Assembly (NCBI GenBank): GCA_000231825.2
Contig: JH720319.1
Location: 372,001 to 436,000 of the forward strand
From: Tetrahymena elliotti 4EA
Taxonomy: Eukaryota > Ciliophora > Oligohymenophorea > Hymenostomatida > Tetrahymenidae
Direction: 5' to 3'
DNA: 64,000 nt
In this document: positions 49,207 to 62,144 of the stretch, one piece after another
Numbering within the stretch: the stretch's first letter is position 1
Layout: the number at the start of each line of letters is the position of its first letter
Program-made: the position numbers and the translations under genes
The notes under the pieces: generated by a model
Told to the model about the DNA's origin: nothing
The model's database searches: none
Seen by the model: the letters and a program-made list of their open reading frames with translations, nothing else

Positions 49207-52200
49207 ATGGATGACTAAAAAAAAGTAGATAATGTTGTCAAGATATTTGTAGAAAGCTTGAAAGAGTCTAAGGAATTCCCTGATAATAAAGTAGATAATA
49301 TTGCCAGAAGCATAGTTTCAGTTCTTTCCTAGCTTTATGATCCATCAAAAAAAGAATTCCGTGATAAAGTAAATGTTTTAAAAATGAAATTAAAGGGATC
49401 TAGAAATAACAGCGCTAGACTTGCACTTTTGTAAGATAAAATTTCACCAGCAGATTTTGTAAATTTACAATAAGAAAAGTAAAATCAAGAATATTTTGAT
49501 TCTTTGATTTCATCAAATGAAAGTTAAACTAAGCCTCCATAAACATAAGCTCCATCAGCTAGGGTTAATAATTAAGCAATATCAAATTAGATTAGAGGAA
49601 ATGCACCACCTCCTAGAGGTATTAGCCGCCCAGGAGGAGCTAGAGTAATGCCTCCCTAGCCTAATAGCTTTAGACCTATTATATAATAGAACTAAGAATA
49701 AAATTAGGATACTTAAAATGAAGAAAGCAATAAGGAATAAATTTAAAATTTATAAAAAGATAGTGTTGAGGAAAGTAATGAGGCAGAGAAAAAGCAACTT
49801 GATTAAATTGCAAATTAATAAGCAAAGGAATTCTCTTAGCAACCACCAAAGGTTAAGCAAGAAAATGTTTAATAGACAAAAAAAATACCTACAAACTAAA
49901 GTGTTTAAGCTGAGGAAACAATTGCAACTTAACCTAAAACAAATAAACAACAAAACTAAATTCCAACTTAATAGCAGAAATAAATGAACTAATAAGAAGT
50001 GTAGAGTTAAAATTAATAATAAGGATAAATTGAAAAAGAAGAAGAACAAGATTAATTATAGGTCTAGTAGTAATAAAATTTCTAAGCTCCACCAATAGCT
50101 AGAACAACTAACCCTATAGCAGGAAGAACTGTCCCTTAAGGATAATAAAGCAGATTAAAACAATTACCTGCTTAGAAAAGAGTACCTTAGCAAGTTTAAG
50201 AATATGATTTAAAAAAGAATGAACCAATTCAATTACCTCCAGTTGATAGCTAAGAATAAGAAGAATTAAGGCCTAATCCAAGATAATTATAACCTTAAAA
50301 AAATGTCCAATTAGCTGAAAAATAAAACAATCCTCCCTAATAACAAGTAGTAAAAAACCCTCCTACAAAGTAAATTGAAGAAATTCCTAAGTAATAATAA
50401 AGAGTTTAGTAATAACCTTAACAGATTCAATAGACCTAGCCACCTGCTACTTAAGTTTAAGATACAAGTAAAAGAGTTGATAATTAAAAGATATAATAAT
50501 TGTAAAACACAAAAAATAATTAAGAAAGTAATCAAAGCATACCAACAAGATAATAAAATCAAGCACCTACTGCTAATCAAACATAAAAGCAATAAATTAA
50601 TGTACAAACTAACTAAATTTAAGAAAAGTAAGTCTAACAGAGAATTGCTAACCCACCTTAATTAGCTTTGCCTGTTAACAATTAACTACAAAAGTAAAAT
50701 TAAGCCCAATAATAATAAGTATAAATAAAATAGAATGAAGTCTAATAATAAAGGTAGCAAGAAGTCTAGAAGGAATAAAGTTTTAGTGATGAAGAAGGTG
50801 AATGTGAAGATGCACACGTCAGCTAATTAAAGTCTTAATTAGATGATTTTAAAAGAGCAAAACAATAGTTAGAAGCTGAATACTATGTCAACGAATAAGT
50901 TCTTGATAATTTATCAAATGAGGATGAATACTCTTAGTATGATGATGATGAATCTTATGAAGATCCTAATAAGCTCCCAAGTGATTAAATGAGAAATAAC
51001 CAAGAAGATTAATATAGTGATGAGTATGAAGTATAGCAGTAATCAGTTCCTCCTCAAAAATAAGCTGAGAGCTAAAAGCAAACATTTAAGCAAATTGAGT
51101 TTTCTAGTAAAATCTAGAAGGAAACAAACTAAAAGCAAGATAGAACTCATGAATACTAGTTGCACTAATAAATTGAAAACTAAAAATATTAAGAAGAATT
51201 ACAAAAAAAATAAGGAAAGAGTTCAGAAATTCAACCTCCTAAAGTTATTCAAAAAACCACTTAGGCCAATTAGAATACTTAAAATTTTGCATAGAACTAA
51301 TAATAAAATATAGTAGTGCATTAAGCAGAAACTCATTTTAGTGCATCTCAGTCTAGTAAGTAGCCTTAAAGTAAATAAAAATTAGAAGAAATGTCTGATT
51401 TTGAAAAAATTGAATTTAATCCAGTTATAAGAAATGAAGAATTTGATGATTAAAATGAAGAAGATATGATTCACCACATTCAAAATGAATAAAAGCATCA
51501 TAATTTTGATTAAAAAAATGGTGGATTTGCAAATCCATTCCAAATTCAAGTTCCTCCAAAATCTCATTAAAGAACATTAAGTAATGTTGTAGTAAAATAA
51601 GAAGACTAAGACAGCATAGATAGATTGAAAAATGTTCAAGTTCCAGTTCGCTAGAGTGCTTCTCCAAAAGCTAAGAGTAGTTCTAAAAAAGTTGTCAAAG
51701 GACCTGATGGCGAATAAATAGAAGTTACCAACAGCGACAATGAAGATTTTGGAAGCGATAACATGTAAAATATTTTACAAGGCCTCACAGACTAGGATCA
51801 AAGTAAGAAAGGAACAGACAAAGAATCTGAAGACGAATTATAAGTTTAAGAATAAGAAAGAGAAGAACTTCTTGAAGGTGAAGAAGAATAAAAACTTTAT
51901 GAAGATGAGATAAATGTTGAGATCGAAATTCCAGTGGATTTCTCAGAATCCTCTTAAAAGTAGTAAAACTAAATACAAACTAAATCACCTTTGAAGGATG
52001 ATGTATTAGAATAAAGCTTAAATTCTAAGAAATAATAATCACGTAAAGGATCATCAAATGAAAGATAAAGTGTCAATTAAAAATAATAAAATCAATATGA
52101 AGATGATCTTGAAACTGATAATGTGTAAGAAGTAGTAGACAATTATGTAAGTGATGGTGAGTAAAAATTGTAAAATTATCCTTCTTCATAGAATGTTAGA

Positions 52201-53949
52201 CTATAAGAAGAAAATAGATAATTAAAAGCTAAACTTCGTCAAATACTATAAGAGCAATCAAAAAGAGAAGAAGTGAACAAGAGAGCCTTAATTGAAAAAG
52301 ATAAGAAAAATAAACTGTTGGAATAACAAGTGAAAGAAACTTAAGATGAAATTTACATAATCAAGTAATATCTTGATTAGATAATAGAAGAAAACTTAAA
52401 GTAGAAATAGCAATATGAAGAAATAAAGCTGTCATTTGGTTAGAATGAGCATTAACTTCGTGATGAACTTAGCTAACTTAAGCAAAAAATAAAAGCTGAA
52501 TATACAAACGAAATTTAACAACTTCGTACTGTGAATTAGATTTTAGTTTAAAATAATGAACATCTTCAAAGTGCTTTAGATAGCTTAGCAAGTGATTTAG
52601 AATAAAAAGATTTAATTATTCAAAAATTAACTGTCCACTCTTCAGAATAAGTAAACAGAAGCTATTAAAATATTAATTCAAAAAGTTTGAATTATTCTTC
52701 AGCTAATACTGTTTAACCTCCATAGTAAATCATTTAGCAAAAGACTTAACCTAATCCCTATATTTAGCAATAACAGCAACAGCCTTCTTCTATTTAAGCT
52801 CAACCTTAATAGTAAATTTAACCAAATTACACTTAGTAAAAATAGGTAGAAGAATAATTAGAATAAGGAGTCTAACAATACGAAGAGGAAAATAATAATG
52901 AAGAAATAGAAATGAATGGTCAAGCTGAGCTCGAAATAGATTTGCAATAACAACCTGACAATGAAAACTTTGTTGATCAAAATTAAGGTGTTCATGTATA
53001 GGAAGTTAAAAACACTGATAAAGAAGCAGTTGAATAAAATAATTACGAGTAAGAAGAAGATGGTGCTAACAATCACTTAATAAATGATGATGAAGCAGAA
53101 GGTAGACAAGAAGGAAAGAATGAAGAAGAGATCTAAGATGATCATTATGGCAATTTAAATCAAGACGTTTAGTAAGTTTAAACTGAATAACACAACTAAT
53201 CTCACCACAGTAATAAATATGAAAACCAATACCTTATTTAATAAGAATAAATTAGTTAATCAAGCCCTGCCTATCTACATAGCACTTAAAACTAAAATTA
53301 ATAATAGTATGATGATGCAGAAAACTTCTTTAACTAACTTTTACCTGAAACAAAATAAACTCCATAACTCTAGTCATCCTCTGTATAGCAATCAGATAAT
53401 AATAAAAATATTATAAGCTAATCTACTGGAGCTTATCCTTCTAATGCTTAATCATCTAACACAAGTAAAAGAAACAATAGCAATACTAACCCTGGTACTA
53501 AAAATCAAAAGTAAAGTCTTCCAAACAAAAAAGATAGTTTATCTGAATAAATTGTGAACTTGGGTGGTGTGATAGGAGATGATATTCATAACTAATCAAA
53601 TTCTAATTTCTTTGATATCAACTCTATTCCAAATGTTCCAACAACAAGTGAATTGAGAAGTTCTCACAACAATAAAATATCAAATTAAAAGCAATAAAAG
53701 AATTAGATTGATTTAAATCCTGCTGAAAACACCTTCTTCTCAACAGAAAACGATTTCTTCAATACAGTAACTAGTGATAAGTTCAATACAAGCAATATTT
53801 CAGCTATTCCTAATCCATTCAACAATAATAACTTTTTCAATAACAACTTTAGTAACCCATTCTAAGAACCTTAGTCAAACAAAGCTGCTAATTCTAAATA
53901 AACAGGACAAAAAAGATTAAGAAACACAGGTGGTAATTTGTTCTAATGA
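49207..53949 (+). CDS. 1580-aa Q-rich protein with N-terminal TFIIS-central-like domain and coiled coil
   Basis: An intronless frame runs from ATG 49207 to TGA 53947-53949. Residues about 10-90 read VKIFVESLKESKEFPDNKVD, then ARSIVSVLSQLYDPSKKEFR, DKVNVLKMKLKGSRNNSARL and LLQDKISPADFVNLQQE. This resembles the TFIIS central (TFS2M) domain (R.KVRS...NLKD..NP.LR..VL.G.I.P..L..M). That fold binds RNA polymerase II in TFIIS and PHF3/DIDO-type proteins. The zinc ribbon of TFIIS is absent. Most of the rest is Gln/Pro/Asn-rich, with acidic patches and a coiled coil at about residues 998-1150 (EENRQLKAKLRQILQEQSK is typical). The end holds NPF motifs (NPFNNNNFFNN, NPFQEP), which can bind EH domains. 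Most Gln codons are TAA/TAG, so standard-code ORF finding misses the gene. Confidence 0.75.
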
Positions 53950-54344
53950 GTGATATACACACAAATAACAAAATATTATAATTAAAAAAATATTTTAATG
54001 ATGATTTATCATCAAAAATTTAATTTTTGTTTTGAAATTTTAAAAAAATTTATTTTTTAACAATTATAAATATTCATTCATCTTTATTCTTTTTAATTAT
54101 TCATCAATTCTAAAAGCAAAATATTTTAATTTCTTTTTGCTAGCTATCTTTAAACAATCATACAATTTTATTTATTTAATTTAACATTTGTTAGCATATT
54201 AAAAACATAAATAAATATGTTCAGAAAACTTTTAATTTAAAAAAATGGAATGGAAATTAACTTAAAATAAAAATTAATTTGAAAACATGAAAATGCTAAA
54301 TTAATATGAGTAAATTATTTTATTGTTAAACAAACTGAATTGCT
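53950..54344. other. Short convergent spacer
   Basis: AT-rich 3'-to-3' spacer between the 1580-aa gene and the reductase gene. Nothing recognised. Confidence 0.5.
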
Positions 54345-55310
54345 TCAATTTTGTTTTTTGTGATATTTTTACTCTCCTTCTTATCTTTCTTTGAGCATTT
54401 TCTTGCTTGTAAAATTACAAAAAATGAAATTGAAGATTGAGTTAGGAATGAGCCTTAGGACACTGTTCAAAATTTTATGGCGAGTAGCCCCATCTGTTTA
54501 AAAGTGTCTTCCTAAATCCTCAAAAGAGCCTTCAGCACATGATTAGGGGGTTGCCACTGATAAGCTGGGTCTTTTGTTAAATATAAGAGTGGTAGATACT
54601 TCTCCTGGAGTGATATGTAAAATGTCTAAATTAGGATATTCATTCTATACATTAAAAGAGAAAGATCTGATAAGAGCCTTGGTAGAACCATAAACTTAGA
54701 AATATTTTAATGGTTCATAACCTGAAAAAGAACCTGTAAAAATGATGCCTCCTTTTTATGAACGAGCATTAATTCTTTCTGCAAAAATTTTTGTCATCAT
54801 AATTTATGTGTAAGCATTTACCTGAATCAAATCATATATCACCTTATCATCAATATCCTTAAGAGGAGAAAATTTATCAAGTCCTACATTATTCACAAGT
54901 ATAGAAACATCATATTATTTAGTTTGTTCAGCAATAGATTCAAAAAATCCTTTCTCAAATGCTTTTGAGAAGTCTGCTTAAACTAAAACAATATCTATCC
55001 CACTATAAATTTATAATATCTCTTTTTTAGTAGTTTCTAATTTTTCCATATTCCTTGAAATCAATATTAAATTGAATCCTCTTTTTGCAGCTGATATAGC
55101 TAATTATTTTCCAATTCCATCTGTAGATCCAGTTACTAATGCATAAGACTTTTAACCATACTTCCTAATCAAATTATTTCTAAGCCTCAAAGGTTATATT
55201 CTCAAAAGGAAGCTTGCAAATTTAAGGGCCTTAAATCCTAAATATGTCAAGCCAAAAAGCATGCTAGCTTATTACAATTATTTAGGAACATATTTGTATA
55301 TATAATCCAT
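54345..55310 (-). CDS. Very-long-chain 3-oxoacyl-CoA reductase / 17-beta-HSD type 12-like SDR
   Basis: An intronless 321-aa frame from ATG 55310 to TGA 54345-54347. A hydrophobic N-terminal region (about residues 15-40) anchors it in the ER. Then come the Rossmann glycine motif TGSTDGIGK (60-68), NNVG (140-143), and the catalytic Ser194 (GSFSG) with Y207-GST-K211. ILHITPGEVSTTL is the PG motif after the active site. The order and membrane anchor fit the KAR/HSD17B12/LET-767 group, which reduces 3-oxoacyl-CoA to 3-hydroxyacyl-CoA with NADPH in the second step of fatty-acid elongation. The C terminus KKQN is a dilysine ER-retrieval signal (KKxx). A steroid substrate cannot be excluded from sequence. 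Confidence 0.9.
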
Positions 55311-57147
55311 TTTTTAGCAATCAGTTTGTCTTTTTTTAATCAAAATTAAATCAATTATTATATCTTTTACATAGATAATCAAAAATAGGAATTAAAATTT
55401 ATTTTTAATAATTGTATTCAGCATTGTAAGATGCTTATGTAAAAGTGCATATAGATATAATAAAAAAATAAATGATGCAATTTTAAGTTGAGAAAATCTT
55501 TAGAATTCTTCTTGAAACAAATAAAAGTATTTATCATCAGCAAAAATTAATTTAAATAAAAAAATCTTTATGGCAGAGCATTAAGGTTCAAAATGAAAAT
55601 ATTTTAATTTTTAAGATTTACAACAAATTCAATACCTAGATTTTATCAGCAAACAAAATTATTTATTTTTCATCATTAAATTTAAAAAATAATAAACTAT
55701 GAAAATTGGTGAATAAATGCTTATTTTAATTTTGCTAAGAAATCAAGAATTAATTTAATATTTTTTTAATAATTTTTTCTGTTTGAAATAATTTTATTGT
55801 GATGAAAATATTACTAATAAATAATATTCATTAAATTTGGGCTCAACAATTACAAAATTTCATTCTAAGCTTAAGTTTACTCTTAACAAAATTTAATTTT
55901 ATTACAATAATAGATAAATAATCTTCATATTTTTTTGAAAATTAATAGATTAAAAAAAAAATTTCTTAAAATCAAAAATGCATATGTATTGTATTTGTAT
56001 GTAGCCTTTACTAAGGCAGTACCCTAGGGTACTATATATATATATATATAAATTAATAGATTAGATTGTATTAATGTTAAAAATTATTTATGGCAGCTCT
56101 AGGTATAAAATCATATTAATATGTAAATATTATTTTTAAAATTGAAAATTAATCAATTATGCTATCTAAAATTAAAAATTTAAAAAATAATTTTTTTAAA
56201 GACAAATATTTATTTTTGAATTGAAATAATTTACAATTTGATATTTTTTTTAATTCAGAATTTAAAAATCATTTTTTAATTTTAAAAATTAGAATAATTT
56301 TATTGATGATATGAATTAAAAATAAACGTTATCTAATTTAGATTAATTCAAAAACTGTATGAAGATATCGAACTTAAATCTATGCTGATTAGCTAACAAG
56401 TAAATTAAATTCGAGCAAATCATAAATTGAAAGGCAATCAAATTTAGATTGAAAGGAATATAGATATTTGCTAATGAAATTTCTAAAATTATATTAACTT
56501 TTTTGCTTAATTAGTCAATTGTCCTTTGATTTTAGCTTCTACATTTTATTAAAAGGGTATTTTATTTTTAGAGAATATCAAAAAATTGAAGAGAAAACCA
56601 TTTTATAAATAGAAAAATGAGAAATTTTATTTTGAAAGTGTTTATTAAAGAATTTGTAACTAAAAATTTCAATTTGATAGAATTTGATTTATGTTTGGTT
56701 GAATCATAAGATACTGAAACATTAAAGTAATTTTTTTTGTTATAATACCTCAGTTTTATGTTTTTTATCTATAATTGATCTAATTAGTTAATAAAAATCA
56801 AAGAATCATATTTTCAAACAATAGAAATAAAAAGCTGACAAAGTAGTTAAGATTTCATTTTTCAAACGAGTGTAAGTAAAAATTATCTTATTTTGAATTC
56901 TCAACATATTTATTAAATAAAGCTCATTGATAAAATAGTTAAAAATTATTAAAATGTTAAATTGATTTTACATATACCATATTTTTTTAGTAACTTAAAA
57001 ATCTACTTATAAAATATCATATTTTTGAGTATGGAAATATTTCAATGGCACATTTTATGAAAGAAAATAGCTATCCGAAAAAAGGATAGCAATATCATCT
57101 ACTTTTTATTTTCTCATGAATTTTTATTCTTCAAAATACTACATAAG
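55311..57147. other. AT-rich intergenic DNA
   Basis: About 1.8 kb spacer between divergent genes. It contains the tandem hairpin/palindrome at 56004-56033 and a TA run, listed separately. No gene seen. Confidence 0.5.
56004..56051. repeat. Adjacent inverted repeats followed by a TA run
   Basis: GCCTT-TACT-AAGGC (56004-56017) forms a 5-bp stem. It abuts AGTACCCTAGGGTACT (56018-56033), a perfect 16-bp palindrome, which runs into about nine TA dinucleotides. The G+C content stands out sharply from its surroundings. Confidence 0.85.
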
Positions 57148-58812
57148 ATGAGCCAATTTAATGATTCCCAAGATAAATAAGTTTTAGAATTACCTTTAAT
57201 AAATTAGTCCTCAGATATAGTCAACGATTCAGATAGTGTACCTTTAGAACCATAGCATATAAACATATAAAACTATTAGCAAAGATTTGAAATTAACAGA
57301 TAAAAGTAAAACTAAAAAAGTAACCCCTCTTCTCCTCCACAAAATCAATATTAAGCATAGATTTTTCCTACTCTATTAGCAACAAATAACAACAGAGACT
57401 AAATTATTAGCAATCCTCCTTTGAATAACTCATTCATGTAGCAAAATCCTAACCCCAACTAAACCAAAGGTAAGATATTCTTAAAAATGAGTCTTTTTGT
57501 GATCAAAATTCTTTACAAATCAATATAAAAAGGGAAAAAAAATAAATCTTAGTCTTTAAATTTAAAAAAAATAAAACAGAACCAATTTTTTTAAAAATAT
57601 TGAAAGAATAGAGATTTTTTTATTATAGATACTTATTCTATTTAAAAAACCTAACATTTTACCAAAGATATTTTAAAATGAAATCTTTTTGAAACATCAA
57701 AATAATTTTATTTATTTTATAAAATAGAAATTTATATTGGTAATGCATAGTAGGCCTATAATATCTAAATGTAATAATAACAATAACTTATGAATCAGCA
57801 GTTTATGAATTAATAACAAATTTAAGGTTTACCAATGTAATAGCAATAATTTAAGAATCAACCACAGTTTGTTAATTAATAATAAATTTAAGGTTAGCCA
57901 GGTTTTTTCAATCCTTAAATCCACCCAAACTAAATTAATATGATGCAGTAACCTCATACTATGCCTTTGGTCCAACTTACTCCAGAAGAAATAGCTAGAA
58001 AACAGAAAAGACTTGAGCTTAAGAACAAGTTTATGCGCTAAATCCCTGAAGAAAATCCAAATAATTTAAAAGTCGAAGGTGGTTATTAATCTATTCTTTT
58101 CAACTGTGGTAATTGTTGTGGTTGTTTTGGCCAGTATTGTCCTTGTTTATGCTGCTCAAATCCTATGATTTAAGTAGATAATTCTTTTAGAGGTATTTAT
58201 GAAAGATTTGGCAAGTATGTCTAAAATGTAGATGCCGGTTTACATTTTGTTAACCCTTGCACAGATTCATTAATTAAAATTGATATGAAAACTCAAAATA
58301 TCGACTTAGGAATGTAATAATCTTTAACTTAAGATAATATTTTGTTATTTGTTCATGGTGTTGTCTAATATCGTATCATCGATTGCAGAAAAGCATATTA
58401 TTCTATTGATAATATTGACTACACTGTCAAAGAATTGTCTATTTGTGCACTACGTTCAACTATTAGTTAGTTTAAATATCAAGAGCTTCTAGATAATAGA
58501 GATTTATTTAGAAAAAAAATGGAAGAATTTGTTGAAGAATACACTCATGACTGGGGTATTGATGTTGAATAAATTATTATCAAAGATATGAATATGGATT
58601 AAAATATTTCATAATAACTAGCTTCAGCTGCTAAGGAAGTGCGTTTAGCTCAAGCTAAAATTCAAAATGCTAAAGCTGATGTTGCAGCTGCTGAAGAATA
58701 AAGAAAGGCAGCAGATTAACTTGCCTCTAAAGCTGCAATGCAAATCCGTTATTTAAGTACTCTCGAAAGAATAGCCTCCAAAAGTAAGGTCGTCTTTTTA
58801 GCTGAACATTGA
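57148..58812 (+). CDS. SPFH/Band-7 (stomatin-like) membrane-scaffold protein
   Basis: Exons 57148-57469 and 57728-58812 join in phase 1 across a 258-nt GTAAGA...AATAG intron, giving 468 aa to TGA 58810-58812. The first about 215 residues are Gln/Asn/Pro-rich. A Cys cluster (FNCGNCCGCFGQYCPCLCC, about 232-250) is a likely palmitoylation or membrane-insertion site. The SPFH domain follows: MIQVDNSFRGIYERFGKYVQ, then VDAGLHFVNPC, KIDMKTQNIDL, ILLFVHGVVQYRIIDCRKAY, ELSICALRSTISQF and WGIDVEQIIIKDM. An Ala-rich helix (AKEVRLAQAKIQNAKADVAA) matches the stomatin oligomerisation helix. Such proteins assemble into membrane microdomain scaffolds that regulate channels. The long Q-rich leader is a ciliate-style addition. 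Confidence 0.9.
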
Positions 58813-59270
58813 AAGTTTTAAATGTCAACAAAATATTCCTTTTTTTATTAATTAAATTGTATATTTGTTTATATTATTCATATAACAGTAGACTTTAAAT
58901 GAATGAATTTTTTTTTTTAAATGTAAAAAAATGATGTGTTCTAGGATTTTTATATTTTAAAAAGATAAAGTATTCTTATATTTTTTTAGTTAATAATCAA
59001 TTATTTTACAATTATAATTACATCATTTTATTGAATAATACTTTCCTCTTTATCACTTAAAATATAATTTGTTAAAATAAATAAATTACTATATATTTGA
59101 AAGAGAATGAATAGAATATATTTTCCAAAACAAAATTTGTTTGATTTATTTAAAATCCATCCATCCAGTTAATTATTTATTAGTATTTATAATATTAATA
59201 AGTTGAATAAGATAAAAACATTGAAGATCACTAATACAATATTAATTATTAAATTCTTAATTTTAATAGT
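58813..59270. other. Intergenic spacer
   Basis: AT-rich spacer and leader of the glutamate receptor-like gene; nothing recognised. Confidence 0.5.
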
Positions 59271-61274
59271 ATGAAGATATTATCATTTAAGAATTTATTC
59301 ATTTTAGCAACTGCATTTGTGGGTGTTTTATCACAAATGACAGCAGTTGGTGCCTTAAATTTTGGTCAAATGATGGAGTGTAATATTGGAAAAACTTTAC
59401 TTTTAAGAGAAGTTATGGATTAAAGAGCACAATTATCAAACTCAGAATAGATTCCAGATTTTAATGGCTATGAATTGGATATTTTAATTCGTACAACTGT
59501 TATGACTGGAAATACTTTTGATAAAGTTTAGATAACATGCTATGAAAATCTAAGTGATTTAGAAAATGCATTAAGTTAAGGTACTATTTAGTATGGAATA
59601 GGAGGCATACAAATAGATTATAAAAAACTACAGTAAGGATTTTTTTTCTCTCTCCCTCTATACACAGGAGGATTAAAAATAGCTGTCAGAGTAAGTAATG
59701 AGAAAACAATATGGAGCTTTTTTGACCCTTTTCACTGGAGTTTATGGATAGTTATTCTTGTAACTACTTTTTTTGTGTCTGTTGTGACTTGGGTCTTTGA
59801 AGACTCTTATTTTTTACAATAATTTTGGAAAAAAAATTAAGACTCTTAAAAAAATATCTAGAGTCATGATAATTCACATCAAAGAACTTAATAAATAAAT
59901 GGGTTATCTGAAGAAATTAAATAAGAGGAATCAAACTACTCTAAAAATTCATAGACTAAATAAAACTAAAATGTCTAAGCTCTTTAAAATTTTTTAGAAA
60001 TGTTATGGTAATCTTTTAGCAGTCTCTTTTTTGCTTCAAGCATAAGACTTTAGAAGTTTTCATCCAGAATTGTTTTTCTAGGTTTCTGGTTTGTGGTTAT
60101 AATTATTTCAGCCACTTACGTATCTAATCTTACAGTTTTACTTGCGTAGAATAAAAATAGTTCAAAGATATCCAGTTTCTAGGAGATAATAGATTCATCA
60201 AATGTAAAAATTTACACATTTAAAGAATACATAGGCACTTACATTAACCCTTCTAACTTCAAAGGAAATGAGTAAGATATATTTATTACTTATCCTAAAA
60301 CTAAAGATGGTTTAAAATAGCTAATTCAAGAATTTTATTAAAATTCAAACTCACAAGATTTTTTAAATCATGTTTTGATGGTAGATTTTCCTATTGTACA
60401 TAATATAAATTCTCTCTACCCTTGCACAACATCTATTTTGTATGAAACTTTGAGTAACTTTAACTATGGTGTTGTTACAAAAAATTCAAATGTTATCAAG
60501 GGTATTAATTCCTTATTATATAATTTCATTGATGATCCTTATTGGCTTAATCAAATATAAGTTTATTTAAATTCTACTCCAAAAGAAAATTCCTGCTACA
60601 TAAAAAAGAAATCTATAGATTTACATAGTTTGTCAGGCCTCTGGATTTTTATTGGAGTTGCAATTTTTATTGCAATAATAATAGATAGAATTGAAGAATT
60701 TAGGCTTAAAAGGGCTTTAAAAAATTAATTAAAATCAAAAGAATAAAATAAACAATAAGCTATTCAAACTGAAAAGGAGTCAAATAAAATAAAATAAATA
60801 GAGCTATAGAACTACACCAATTAAAAAGGAGAAGAAGAAATAGTTAGTCCAATTAAAAAATTAGAAGAAGGAAGCTAAATACACGACATTATGAAAAGCA
60901 ATTTAGCAAATAATAACCAAAATAACAAACTAGATAAATATGGAAATTATTATAAAAAGGAACAAAGCCTTTTACTAAGTGATAGTGAAATCTAAATGGA
61001 AAATTAAAATAATCAAGTTTGGAGTGATTTCCTTATGGTATCTGATTATATCCACATCCCTTCCAAAGATATACACTTACAAGCAGAAGAAGATATAAGA
61101 GATTAAATCAACAGTGTATAGCAAACTATTAAAAAAAGATTTAATAATATAGAAGAAAATATTATTCGTATCATGAAAAAGTGTCCAATTAAAATAAGCA
61201 ATAAGTATAATATTGGAGGTGTTGATAAGTCTGTTGAAAACTCTAGCTTCGGAATATTTTAGAAACAACATTGA
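59271..61274 (+). CDS. Ionotropic glutamate receptor-like ligand-gated channel
   Basis: An intronless 667-aa frame from ATG 59271 to TGA 61272-61274. A signal peptide (about 1-28) is followed by ligand-binding half S1 (FNGYELDILIRTTVMTGN, ... YGIGGIQIDYKKLQQGFFFS, PLYTGGLKIAVRVSNE), then M1 (WSLWIVILVTTFFVSVVTWV, 156-176). A Gln/Ser-rich loop leads to the re-entrant pore M2 (NFLEMLWQSFSSLFFASS, 240-257). M3 is LGFWFVVIIISATYVSNLTV (about 270-289), which matches the SYTANLAAFLT gate of animal iGluRs as SATYVSNLTVL. S2 spans about 300-440, and M4 is SGLWIFIGVAIFIAIIID (455-472). A long cytosolic tail ends the protein. There is no large amino-terminal domain. It is a plasma-membrane or ciliary cation channel candidate; the ligand is unknown. 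Confidence 0.85.
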
Positions 61275-62144
61275 AATCCATGTTTAATTTATTTTAAAAA
61301 GAAGAAATAAAATTCATTCTTATTGTGGGTTATGTTATTATAATTTATTTGTTTATTTTGATTTGTACATTTTTTTCTAAATTTATTCTTCTTTTCCATC
61401 AATCTTTTTAAAAATTTTTTAAGGTTAACATAGATTTCTAAATTTTTATTTTAATAATAAGTTATATTTATTTTTCCTTGAGAAATCTGTTTTGAAATTA
61501 CACTTAAGACATTTTTTATTAGAGCTCCTGCTTCTTCTTCTTCTTACTTATTCTAAGCTTTCGAAGTTTTTCCTTTTTTTTTAAGGTGTTTTGAAAGATT
61601 ATTTCTTTTCATCTACAATGTAAGAAGAAATGCAGTTCATTTTTGTGAAAATTTATTTTCAAATAATTTATTTTTTTAATTTTTATATTCCATTTCAAAA
61701 TTCTTCATAAAAGCTTGAAAATCTTTAGTTTTCACATAAAAAAAGATATTTTGGAAACGTATTTCTAAATAAAAACATTTATCTTTTTCTTTTTTTTTGA
61801 CTAAAATTTTTCTTTTATTTATTATTTTTAACTTTTTTTTCATCATCTCCAAATAATTAAATAATTATTGACCTAATAAGAAAATAATTATTTGAATTGT
61901 GATTATTTTGCTATTAAAACAATTTAGAAAGCTTTATTTGGAGATTTATTTATATGTATTTCAGGAAAATTAAATTATTTTAATATTTTATCTTCCCAAA
62001 AATACAAATGAATGACCTTTAATTAAAAAATAAAAGATTAAAATAAATCAATAATTAATGTTAAATAAATATACATAGATAATAAACAAAATCTAGTTGT
62101 TAGTTGTGAGAATAAAAATTAATACTTAATAAATCAATAAGCAG
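61275..62144. other. Convergent AT-rich spacer
   Basis: 3'-to-3' spacer holding a CTT repeat (about 61529-61545) and poly-T stretches. No gene seen. Confidence 0.5.

Noticed and set aside
49718..51313. Several 90-100 codon ORFs on both strands
   Set aside because: All overlap the continuous 1580-codon frame in other phases; they arise because Gln-rich repeats lack standard stops in the shifted frames.
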